Below, piece after piece: positions 32,430-43,235 of a stretch of 64,000 nt of DNA. Both the position numbers and the translations under genes were made by a program. How positions within the stretch are numbered: the stretch's first letter is position 1; the number at the start of each line of letters is the position of its first letter. The DNA is from Bradysia coprophila (Eukaryota; Arthropoda; Insecta; Diptera; Sciaridae). The notes below the pieces were generated by a model, which made no database searches, was not told the DNA's origin, and worked only from the letters and a program-made list of their open reading frames with translations. The stretch spans positions 10,231,028-10,295,027 of the forward strand of contig NW_023504022.1 in assembly GCF_014529535.1 (NCBI RefSeq). Direction: 5' to 3'.

Positions 32430-35400
32430 ATGGCAGCAACATCAGGAGATGATTTTTTCGATGTTATAATTTCCGTGGTAATTAGCCTTCTGGCATGGCC
32501 CGTCACTTACTTCGTAGACCAGACCGTAATAAATTTAGACGAAGATGTGAGTAGATATTAGCTGTAATTTTTTTAATAAGTGAGAAAGGACATAACTATA
32601 CACAAAAGCAATATTTTTCTCCTTGTGAGGAAAAGTCAAGTTTAAGGATATAATGATCCTTTGTTCCTTCTCCCATTCATAATGTAAATCATGTAAGGCA
32701 GCATGATGTTGCATTTAAACCGAAAAATATTACATATCTGTCTAAGTGAAGGTTTAAGTGGTAACAACGATAAAAATAAACGATTAGCTATGGTCGGTGT
32801 TTTCTTATGTATAGGAGAGCTACTGAAGTCACAGATTTAATGATTTTATTACTTAAGACTAAGATGACATGGAGTGGATCTCCTCCGAAAAAACCACGAT
32901 GTATAGCGTAATCCGAATATGGTGTTTATATAAAAGTTTTTGTCTGCTACCTGAAGCTCTTATCTCCGAAATTTTTAAAGTAAATCAAGTGTGGAGGTGA
33001 TGTCAAATATAACCGAATCAGATGCGCGTTTCCACGATAGTTTGATACAAACGCCATCACCTCTACACAAAAATACCTTGAAAATGTCATCGTATTATAT
33101 TAATTTATGTAATTAGTCATTTGAAATGGACCTGGTTGGCAGCACTGAGGTGTGTTTTGATAAATCTATCTCAGTGCTGTCAGCCGGTTCCTTTCAAATG
33201 ACTATGTAACCAGCAGTTGGTAAATATCTTGACAATTCCATAAAACTCTTAATTGGTTATTTATGACACTTTATTAACGCAGGCCGTGTCTCATAATATA
33301 CATCGTGAGCTTAATATTTCATTTTTTACGCTTTGGTCAAATATCTCTGTTAAAAAAGAAATCATTTTATTCACATAAAATACAAATAAAGCTGCTGCCC
33401 TCGAAGGTTGCTTTGTTACACAGGGTCTTGATCTTATTACGAACATCTAGTCGCGTTAATTACTTCGGTTCATGTCATTTGAATATTATTGTTTTAGAAA
33501 TCGTCTTTATCAAAACGACCCTAATACGGGTCGTCAGCATTTTCGACGATAACAATAAATTCCATCATTAACAGTAACACTTATTGTAATGACCACCACC
33601 GAAAAATCAACAATTGTGAATGCATAGTACGCATTGCATACGAATGGAAGAATGAACTTTCTATTAATTTTGTGATAATTTTTGGGTCAATTCTACATGT
33701 CGCAATAATGAAATATTGGTCCAACCCTATTCTTTAAATAATTATCACAAAATAAGTAGAAAGTTCATTCATCGATTCGTATGCATACACAATGGTCGAT
33801 TTTTCGGTGACGGTCATTACAGTAAGTGTTACTGTTATTAATCGGTGAAATTTATTGTTGTCGGTGAAAATGCTGACTACCCCTATTAGTAAGAGATTAT
33901 AGGAATTGTTATTGTGAATACCACAAATAATATCAGCGATGTTTAATCCTGGGAGTCGGCCTTTTTAGCTCCAAATTTCGAAAAACAAATCATGCGATGT
34001 TAATGCATAGAACCGTTAATCAAAAAACAAACGATAAAATTCGTAATGTAAAGAATCAAGTATCGAAAAGCATTGTGGCGTCTCTACAGGCAAACAGAGA
34101 AATACTATGTGCTCACTGTTCGAATGGGTGAATCTCACTAGTTGGGTCCCTTGTGTCAATCCGCTCGCTTTATGTTTTTCATGATTGGGAAAGTTGAGGT
34201 TATGGCTCTGCGGATCCTATCGTTCGTTTTCAGCTTGTCAAAAATCGTTTTTACAGTACGATGGAACAGACCTATTTTGAGGATATTCTTTCGTTAAGAC
34301 GGAGTCATGATTACTCGGTGTTCAGCATTATGCACACGCACGCATGTTTCAAAATTTGAAGGCTTTTAGACATACGACTGTTAGTGCTAGGAGTAGTGCT
34401 ATGATGAAATGCTTCAGCTAACTAAATGACTTTTTTTGGATTTTGTTTTTTCTTAGAAACATACACTGGTTCTCATGAGTATTGGTTTTGTTATACTAGT
34501 TGGTACCGGTGTTGTCGTCAAATACTTTAACAAGCAGAAGGACTGGATGAAATATGGTAAAGACTTCGAAATGAAAAAATTTTCTGACAAAAACTAACGA
34601 ACAAAAATTTTATTTCGAAAGTATTCATCGTGTTCGCCTTCACTGCTGTTATTGATTTAATAATCGGTCTCGAGTTGAAGGGCTGGATTAGCGGTTTCAT
34701 GTCACTGTATCTATCGATCGGTGAACCATATTTGAGTTCACCGTGGGGCTGTGCAATAGTGATCTTCGATGGAACATTTTTCTATGTCATGTATCTTATG
34801 CTTATTCACAACATGTCTAACAAGTGAGGCATTGCTAGGAACGTTATTGAAAAGCTCCATTCAAATGTGTTCTAACTCAATTTTGCAGTAAGTCATGGCG
34901 AAGCGTTGGTATTTACTGGGTAAGTGGAATAGTTAACTCGATGATAGTTCTACTATTTGGCGTCGCGTCGGGAAAACATTCACCGACATTTTGTACTTTT
35001 CTAAATGTACCATACGCAGTGTTTCCGGTTGTCGTTGGGATAAGGTAAGTTACAATGATACTTCCGGTCATCAAACGGCAACGGACGGATTGCGTTCAAC
35101 TCAATCTACCGTTCACAATCAACCTTTTGCTCATTTCCAGATTATTTTCTAAAGAAAAAGATATAAGCTGGAACGTGGATCGTTTAAGATCGAATGGAGT
35201 ACTGGCTGACATAGCCGTTTCGATTGGCTTAGTTTATTCCATCTGGGTCGTATTTGCTAAAGGAATGCTGTCGATTGGGTCCCAATTTAGAATATTTCAA
35301 GATTTACTAAGTCATGAGCGAGCACTTCTAGACGTAAATCCGGCCCCATTTGCAATAATTCAGAGTGTAGTATCTCTGCTCTACGCTCTGCCGATTCTAA

Positions 35401-35678
35401 TAGTTTCACTGGTGTACATTTTTCGGCAACGGAAGCCACAGTTTGTTTGGGATTTGGCTTTAATTAATGGAGGTTTGCTGTTACAGGCTCAATTTAGTTT
35501 TATCTTAACTGCACTCGATTCTGAAACTTCGGCAACGTTAAGAAGTGATCCGTTGGACCTGATGTTTTGGTTGAATAATTTAATTTTATTGTTAGCACCA
35601 CAGGCATTTCTTTGGAGTTTATATAAGAGTAATGTTCGAAATGTTGCTAGTAGTAAGCAAGTGAAGAAGAATAAATAA
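32430..35678 (+). CDS. TM6SF-type multi-pass membrane protein (EXPERA domains)
   Basis: Exons are 32430-32546, 34457-34556, 34622-34823, 34889-35044 and 35141-35678; introns are 1,910, 65, 65 and 96 bp; the product is 370 aa, the usual TM6SF length. About ten hydrophobic segments are seen. The block GEPYLSSPWGCAIVIFDGTF followed by FYVMYLML matches the EXPERA signature (GEPYL...DGT.HYLMYL) of TM6SF1/2 and related EBP/TMEM97 proteins, and TFCTFLNVPYAVFPVVVGIR matches the next conserved TM6SF block. A second set of TM helices in the last exon ends with a Lys-rich tail (KQVKKNK), a likely ER-retention type signal. TM6SF2 acts at the ER in lipid-particle lipidation and secretion; the insect role is inferred. 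AATAAA at 35670 and 35682 overlaps or follows the stop. Confidence 0.9.
33116..33202. repeat. 87-nt hairpin in TM6SF intron 1
   Basis: GTCATTTGAAA (33116-33126) is perfectly inverted at 33192-33202, and CAGCACTGAG is inverted as CTCAGTGCTG. The middle of the stem pairs with a few bulges and G:U pairs, giving about 33 pairs around a 20-nt loop. TA is present just outside both ends, as a mariner-type MITE would leave. Confidence 0.6.
33522..33888. mobile_element. Foldback element with about 155-bp inverted arms in TM6SF intron 1
   Basis: TAATACGGGTCGTCAGCATT on the left is inverted as AATGCTGACTACCCCTATTA on the right. Further inward AACAGTAACACTTATTGTAA pairs with TTACAGTAAGTGTTACTGTT, and GAATGAACTTTCTA with TAGAAAGTTCATTC. 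A spacer of about 60 bp is left. No coding capacity. Confidence 0.78.
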
Positions 35679-36345
35679 AGAAATAAAATGTTTTCGTTTT
35701 CTTTTTGAATCTAGGTCAACATTACTAAAGGAACTACTCAACCGATTTTCATAAACTTCCTTTTCCCTGAAACCTAGAACTATTTCTGATTTAGGCCTAA
35801 TATATGAAGTCGATCCGACTGTTGGCTTGAAATGTATGATCATCAAAAGATCCATTGTTAACAAGTACCACTGATGCGCTGGAGGGTGAAGCGACATGAA
35901 TCGAAAAGGGTTTCAAATTTATGAATCAACTTCTCTAAAATGTTAAAAAAACATTTCCTTGATTTGAGTAACCAAAACGTGCTCCTGTGAGCGCTCTCAT
36001 GCGAACATTGGACGTGAGGACTTTGGCTTGATCGTGAGTCAGGCCCTAATCACTCTTTTCGTTCTCCTTGATTTCATTCAAAACAAACGTCTTTATTCAG
36101 CAATTTTTACTTAAAGTCCACCCTTTTGACAGTCATGTGTGCTCTGAATGATATCAGTGTAGGGCACATCACTCTGGTCTACTGTTTCCTTATGTACTGC
36201 AAAGTATTTTCTGTGGTAACTAACTCATAACCGTCGTTCGATCTGTGTGGTCGGACTAACTACTTTATCATCTTTCATCAATTACCTTTTTCACTCACTT
36301 TACCTTTTCGCATCCTGTTACGCTATGTACCTTTTCAAATCCTGT

Positions 36346-36480
36346 CAGGGCCGCAGCTAGCAGGAAATTTCAGGGTGGGCAAAAGTACGACAAAAATATT
36401 TTTATATGGTAAAATTGAAGAAAAACCGGTTTTTCGCTCATGTCAGGGTGGGCAATGCCCACTTGGAGAAAAAAAAATAT
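36346..36480. mobile_element. hAT-like terminal fragment
   Basis: It begins CAGGGCCGCAGCTAGCAGG and runs to CAGGGTGGGCAATGCCCACT. CAGGG(C/G)CGxAGCxAG followed by GGGTGGGCAA...TGCCCAC is the style of many hAT-type non-autonomous termini. No right end is identified. Confidence 0.4.
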
Positions 36481-36626
36481 TTTTATCAAGTTGACATTTC
36501 ACACAATCTGTAATGAGTGTGTTTAACAAAGCCTGTCTAACTCGTGAACTCAGATGTGTTTTAACCTGTTCTTTCAGAACCTTGATTATTTGCACTCTAT
36601 TTTCGGGTGAAATTAACTTCACCCGG

Positions 36627-36800
36627 TAAAATATCCATCGGAAGTCATAGCAGTGAAGTTGGTTCACAACTAATCAGTAATTAGTAATTTCATTACGAAA
36701 TGTACTAGGAATGTTACAGAATTATGCAAAAACATATTATATTTGAGCTTTAGTTTCCAAGCAACATTATCTTATTGTCAAATAGCTTTCATAAAACTAG
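36627..36800. repeat. Dispersed repeat, copy 1 of a pair
   Basis: AATATCCATCGGAAGTCATA and then GCAGTGAAGTTGGTT, followed by TTACGAAATGTACTAG, match 45664-45812 (AAATATCCATGAAATGTCAT, GCAGTGAAGTTGGTT, TGACGAAACGTACTAG). Similarity fades over about 150 bp. Confidence 0.6.
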
Positions 36801-37234
36801 CTGACACAGAGAAGTGTTTGTGCCTTCGTGATAACTTGCTATTTCAGAACCTTGAGAAATCTAACATTTTATAAGAACTTTTGGAACAAATCAATATTCA
36901 TAACAATAATTTTGACAACTTCCCCTACGTGAAGACACATTTTTCAACTGCTCCGTTTTACGCTAATCGTTTTTTGCGATTTTGAAAGATACAGTGAAAA
37001 CCCGCGCTACGGCATCTCCCATCACCGTACGCGAAACGCCAACTTTCGGTTTTTATTATTACTTGGCAAACGTCATTTTGTAAAAATTAAAATAAGAAAT
37101 GGCTAAACCGCGTTGAATACGAAATTTATATTTTTGTTTTATTGATAAAGAAAGTACAATCACCACATCGGCTGTGGATAAAAGTCGCCTATTTTATATT
37201 GTATATTTGATTGAAAATTTAATTGTGTTGAAAA

Positions 37235-38275
37235 ATGGTGCCGGATAGCGACGAAATAAATTTATCTACGGTTGAACTTCAAGTTCTTACTGAACTTGAC
37301 AGGTTAGTCAAGTTGAATGATTTGTTTTTGAGCTCAGTTTTAATTGACTAATCAGATACGATGCAAATTGCTTTGTCTGTTGTTTGAATTTGTAATTAAT
37401 AAATGCTCTGCACTTTTGACATGATGGTCATGTTGCCTTTGGCAGCAACACAATTTTTTCTGGGTGTAAACAAGTTGTACCGTCAAATGATTAAAGTCCT
37501 TGAAATAGGTTTTTAGACCTATACTGACTGTGTGTTGTGGGAGGCGCTATGTTTCGATCTCATGACCACTAAGCTTTTATCATAATGAAGAGCGCTTATG
37601 AGACCGCCTTACTCCCGGAATACTTTTGATTGAAATTTTCATTTAATTTCAGTCGGCAGTTCGGATTCCTCAAATTGACGCATCCAGATCATGCAAAAAA
37701 GAAAGCTGTCGTGATAAAGGTTTGTAATCCATCGCTCTACGCCTCTGCCCAGCCTCAAATTTTCAATTACGTTCATCGTCTCTACCATATAGGCAATAAA
37801 GTACCTGGAACGTATGCTAATTCAGGCCCAAAATCAAAATGAACGGTCCAACAGCAACATCAAGTCTTCCATAAAACAAGAAGAAAATAAAATGCTCGAC
37901 GGCGACAGCAAGTCGAACGATGAACAATCTCATAAATCGGAACCGGAATTAGTTGACGATGACAACACCAAGAATTTGGTGAAACTGAAAGATGACGACG
38001 GTGATGATAATGAGGACAGTGTCGATGACATCAACATTGATCCGCGAACGTATTGTAAATTGGGTCATTTTCACTTGTTGTTGGAGGATTATCCGAAAGG
38101 TATGTAATACCGTTGTTGGACACAATTTCAACGATCTGGACGACAATTTTGCTTTTATTTTGATAGCAATGTCAGCGTATCAGAAATTCTATGCGTTGCG
38201 TAAGGATCATTGGAAAGACACCCAGTTTCTCTATGGCCTGGGTTTGGTGTACTACTACTACAATGCGTATAGATG
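37235..38275 (+). CDS. Utx: UTX/KDM6A-type protein, N-terminal TPR exons only
   Basis: Coding exons are 37235-37302, 37653-37719, 37793-38099 and 38167-38275; introns are 350, 73 and 67 bp; 183 complete codons are read. SRQFGFLKL, then [20 protein letters not shown] with [20 protein letters not shown] and [13 protein letters not shown], aligns with the first TPRs of UTX/UTY histone H3K27 demethylases ([29 protein letters not shown]). An acidic insert of about 60 residues ([18 protein letters not shown] onward) lies before the TPR. The last exon ends at a GTGAGTG donor, splitting the Trp codon where the family continues AIKAFQEVL. That exon, the later TPRs and the JmjC domain are not visible in the remaining 25.7 kb. 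Either an unusually long intron runs out of the window or this is a 5' fragment. Confidence 0.85.
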
Positions 38276-38700
38276 GTGAGTGAAGATTTTCAATTTTTTT
38301 GTAACTTTAATTCAAAGTGTATCCCTTGCGTGTGGCAAGTATCGTCAGTGAAAAACAAAATTTTGTTGAAGAAGATTGCTGTCTCCCAGTTAAGATACAC
38401 CCCACGGATCTTTTTACGTTCAATTTGCTTGCACTTCTAGTAATTTCTCTTGCTCAGTTCAAGATCGATGCTTTTGTGTTTCTGTGTATGCCCAGTGAGA
38501 GTATGCCAAGTGAATGATAATTATTGACGGACGCCTAGTTCCACAATTTCTAACTTGAAAGCTGGAAATTAACCATTTATCGTCTAATCGTCGGCTATTG
38601 ACACTGACATCAATAATCAACCTTTATCTCTGGTTATGGTTGCGAAACCATTTAACTAAATCAAGACCTATTTTTGGGGATATTTATTTGTTTATCGTGC

Positions 38701-38756
38701 GAAGAAAATAGGAAATTCCAACAAGGGCGTTCAACTTGCAATTTCCTATTTTCTTC
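38701..38756. repeat. Hairpin with 17-bp perfect stem
   Basis: GAAGAAAATAGGAAATT (38701-38717) is inverted as AATTTCCTATTTTCTTC (38740-38756), with a 22-nt loop. Confidence 0.7.
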
Positions 38757-39757
38757 CAGAGGTGAACACAACGTTTTTCGAACGTTTGACTAACCGTTTT
38801 TCTCCACGAAACAAAAACATTAATTTGTTAGACAATTTTTCAAAACCAAAACGAAGGCGACAGTTCGGGTTAGAAAATTTCTATTTTCAAGACAAGACGG
38901 GATAAAATAAAGATTTATATTCTGGCGGACCAAAAACGTTACATTCTTTCAGCAGATAAAAAAACCAAAACAAAAACCGTTTTTCCCAATTTTTCGTCCC
39001 AATTGTGTCAATTTTCGTTCTAAATGTGGCTGTTAAAAAGACGTGTTCACCAACCGGGTTAAAAATGCACCTTTTTGGTCGTAGTGACATAATCTACTAT
39101 TTCTCCCCATCAGACGAAGCGGAAACGAAACATGATTTTCTCATGACATTTTAAGTGGAGAAAATAAGGCTAATCATACCGCACATCACATATGAAAAAT
39201 GATTTCCTAAATTTTGGGAAAGAGGTGGTGGAGCCACCATAAAAACGTTTTTATCAAATCGAAGCTGGGAACAAAATTTTCTCCATCATCATGTGACGAT
39301 TCATCCATTCGTCAACCGAAATCAAAAAAATACTATTCGATGAAGTCGAACGATCTGAAAATAATTCCCGAAAGAAGTATTTTCTCTTTTGTCGATAACA
39401 CGATAACTTCCATTATTAATGTTCCAAGCATTAACGCGCATTAAGTCTGTAGTTCACACAGTTTTTCAATGAGAGAAGATACCCAATCGTTTCAACACGT
39501 TTTCGAATACAAGGAAAACTTTATGTCTTTGTTTCCCCCTCGGTATGTAGGATGAATGTAGCGAATGAAACAAACGGTTTGCGGTCCCTTTAGTATTATC
39601 CATTGACAATTCCCAAAATTTCTTGAAAAAATTTGCAGTTAAGGGACCTAACCCTTGTTGGGGACGCCTGGTGCATAAAATTATTGTCATAGTCTAATAT
39701 CGAAGATTTCCTGAACGAAAAAAAACAAACTTTTTGTTGGCAATTTAAACACAAAAG

Positions 39758-40123
39758 CTGACTGTAGGTTTGAGTAGACGGACTCTAAGGGAACTGAAAT
39801 CAGTACTCAGTACAATCGTATCAGATGATTCTCCGTGTTATTTCTTTTTTCTTAAAATTTCACATCCGAAACATTTTTCCCGTAAATGTGTAATCAATTG
39901 GAATGTTATGCTAGAAAACCAACTGTATCTTAAAGAAGCTCAGCTCATTTTCGGCAAAATTTGAACGCTAAAAACCGAATACATTGATGGCTTGGAATCC
40001 TTGGAAAGTTGATTTTCGAGCATCACATTAAAATTCACACACTTACGGCGAAAATGTTTCGAGGGGGTGGTACAATATTAAGGAAAAAGGAATTAGAGCC
40101 CCTCTACTCAAACCTACAGTCAG
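39758..40123. mobile_element. MITE with CTGACTGTAGGTTTGAGTAG inverted ends
   Basis: The left end CTGACTGTAGGTTTGAGTAG is matched by the right end CTACTCAAACCTACAGTCAG. The inverted match continues inward with a few mismatches (ACGGACTCTAAGG against the inverted GAGCCCC part), about 35 bp in all. There is no coding frame of note inside. Confidence 0.8.
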
Positions 40124-41569
40124 TTATTGGGTATATTACCAATAAACCTTTGTGAACCGTGTAAGAAAATGTAAGAGACTTAACTTGTCTGATCTAGTTT
40201 CTAATTGTAATTCTTAAAAATACGCCCTGAAACATTATACATATGTTAGGTACCTATGTGGTATCAACCTAATATGCTACAGAAGAAGAAAAAAATTGCG
40301 CAGCAAAAAATATACTCAAAATGCAGGTTTCTCATTTGCTAATCATTCCATCATTTCGTATAAAAATGCTACAACAAAGAGAGTGCATGCGACGTTGATA
40401 AAACACCTCCTAACAGATAAACACAAACAAAAGTAAGACGAGAGAAGAAAAAAAAAAAACAACAAACTTTGCAGTTGCTTTTTTTTCTTCAAATTTTCGG
40501 TACAACAAAATTGCCCCGAATGTTGATGTCGGTAACCAAGGCCAATAGCCATAAAGACGCATTCAAGGTCACTCAAGCCAAATATATATAAAAATGTAAG
40601 ACACAAACAACACGAACTGTATAACGATCCGAAGCAAATTTTTATTCTTTTTTTTCTGTTGTTTTCTGCTCTTTTTGAAAAAAAAAAAAAAACTCAGGAC
40701 AAACCTAACGAAATGTGCATTTATTTTAACCCATATATCGATGTGATGATAAAAACACACAAAAAATACAATCTCAAAACTATACTGCTATACATGTACC
40801 ATACGCAACACACAAATTGTCTCACAAAATTGCTCACTTTTAAATTTCATCGACTCCGAATAAACGCTTCCAATCGCAATGAACCGACACCAAAAGTTAA
40901 TTATCTTGGAAATTAAATGCAAAATGTATATATTCGATTTGTCTGACTGGGTTTTAGGGATGTTGTAAAATTAATTTTCTTTTCTCATTTTCTTATTACC
41001 CGGCATTCTTCTTAGAATAACGGTTTAACTGTCTGTGCATTTTATTGCTTGCTTGGGATAGATTTTATGATTTTATAGCAGTTCGTATAGGAGAATGCCT
41101 TTTACCGACAATATATGAATGAGCAATTCGGCGAGATCAATATCCATTTCGGTTTGCTGGTAAGTTTGTTGGCCACTGAGTTAGAGCGTAAACTAATAAG
41201 ATAGAAGATACTTACGTAATGATAGACTCTGTTATGTTAAAATTACTGAGGCGATTCTGTTAATCATAGCACGTTCCTTTTGTGATGAGAAAGCTGCCCC
41301 AAGGTGAAATTGATTCTTCAAAATTATCAAAGATTCCCTAAATTCTTGAAAAATTCTTGACGATCCCGAAATTCCTAAAAATAGGCTATTACGCGATTAA
41401 CTTCTGGGGAATGGATGAAGGGCTGTTAAAGATCATTTTATTTTTCAATTTATTGTCAGCTTCTGTTCTCGCGACAAGTGTACGTGGGGCTAGTTTGCTG
41501 CTAATATTGTACTTGCACCCTAACGATCAAAATTATCATTTTGTGGTGCGCCCTGTTATCCTGATAGAC

Positions 41570-41720
41570 ACGGCTACGGCTAGTCATATGTTATCGATGA
41601 CAATAATCAGCTGTAAGCTCTAACTAGTGCCGCATTGTATAATTAAAGCATTGAAGTAATAGATTTTGTAGTCTCAATTACGCTTTACACAAGTGAAGTA
41701 ACAGATACAATGAGTATTGC
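41570..41720 (-). repeat. Promoter-bearing dispersed repeat, minus-strand copy
   Basis: On the minus strand, ATCTGTTACTTC and ATCTATTACTTC precede ATACAATGCGGCACTAGTTA, GAGCTTACAGCTG and ATCGATAACATATGACTAGC, in the same order as 43125-43235 and 8806-8960 (minus). Confidence 0.5.
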
Positions 41721-43124
41721 GAAAGGTTAGAATTGATCACTCTACCGGTCGAAATGTCTCTTCGTTTTCCTACAACTACCAAACCTTCGATATTTTAGAG
41801 GATGCAATTTCAATAAATATTTAGTCCTCATTCGACGAAGGGGTGCAACTGCGAATTGTCTCGTGTTAACGCTCTTGATTTTATCGGTGATACGAGTGTC
41901 ATCCTGAAATCGTATTCATCTATGACAGTCCATAGTCAATCTATGAGAAGTACTAACACCGAAAGAATCTCGATGTTCATTTCTATAGAGTGTCACTGAG
42001 AGTACAGTGAAATAGTCTTGATGCCTATTTCATTTCGTGCCATTTGTCATCCTCGTATGGATATGCTCATCATCCCTTTACCAACATACCTAGAGCAAAT
42101 CACAAATATTTTTTTCCTCAATTTATGGCATGTCTGATTGATGAAATGAACATGATAAATAGCCGACACACGAAAATTTGTATAATATATCAAGCCAGAC
42201 GATTTCCCATACCTCGCTAGATCACCCATCAACCTTTCTTTATATGGCGTATACACCGACCTATAATCTGAACATAACACATTTTGGAAATACAAACATA
42301 ATAAACTCGATATATAATGGCATCGCGATGAATCGTAGCGTATATACACAGAAAATGGACGATTTTTTTTTTAAATAAATCGAATATGCCGAAAAAGATC
42401 AGCCGTTTTGTTAGACGGTGAAAGCAGACAGAATCTGTAACTCATTTTAATGGCACACAGGGTTTGTTGTTTGTATAACAACGATGGATCAAATTGTAAT
42501 ATCTGCATATCATATGCCTACTTTTACTTTACACCAGATTGGAAATTTGGAAAGAAGAAAATTGAGCGAAGAAACGCCCTTTCGATGTTTTACCATCCGA
42601 ATGTATAGGTATTTCTGTTCAATGTTTTTGTTATGCCTTGGCAAGGATACCGATTTCTATGGGGGTTATTTTGGTGGATCCATTGTTTTGTTATAAATAG
42701 AAATGCTACCTTTCGTTGTGTACGAAAAAGCATTTTACCCCCAATGTTCATTAATAGCTAAACATTGCTTTCGTTCCACATTTTCTGATGATCTTAATCA
42801 AAAGTGAACGATACTTACAGTAACAGGACGGAGTGACTTTACTTTGAAACAAATTTTCTCTTTACATTGTTTAACAGTTTCGTTAAGCTGTAATCTGTCG
42901 TTTGTCAAGGTACCTCAACAAGCCAAAGGAGTCGAGTAAGTAATTCATTTCGACTCTAGTTATGTGTAGACTTTACACTGAAGGGGATTGTTGGTTGCCC
43001 TTGGCGAACACCAACAATGACGTAAGAAATATTAATTTGACTGTCCACCTCGACATTCACCGTATACGGAGAATTTACTTATTATTTTCCAGTTTCACGT
43101 CAACGTGAAAATTGCAATCTCTAC

Positions 43125-43235
43125 ATTATCAAATCTATTACTTCACTACTTTGAACATATATTTTTCTGTATAAAAGACGGCATTAGCCAGAGTTCAGTG
43201 TTGTCTCTTTGTGATCGTTACTGATAAAACAGGTG
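43125..43235 (+). promoter_or_regulatory. TATA plus initiator core promoter within a dispersed repeat
   Basis: TATAAAAG (43170-43177) is followed by TTCAGTG (initiator, A at 43197) with 27 bp between the first T and the A, the spacing expected for an arthropod core promoter. It is preceded by AATCTATTACTTCACTACTT. The same arrangement, at lower or equal quality, occurs in at least four other places in the window, which suggests an LTR or other element promoter rather than a gene-specific one. No gene is recognised downstream. Confidence 0.5.

Larger units (their letters stand above)
35679..37234. other. Spacer between TM6SF and UTX genes
   Basis: It contains the TM6SF 3' end, a hAT-like terminal fragment (36346-36480) and a dispersed repeat (36627-36800). 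The roughly 280 bp before the UTX start are repeat-free and are probably promoter and leader. Confidence 0.4.
38276..43124. other. Non-coding stretch after the UTX exons
   Basis: No supported exon. It holds a 17-bp-stem hairpin (38701-38756), an element with 35-bp inverted ends (39758-40123), poly-T/poly-A runs near 40450-40690 and a minus-strand copy of the promoter-bearing repeat (41570-41720). Confidence 0.4.
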
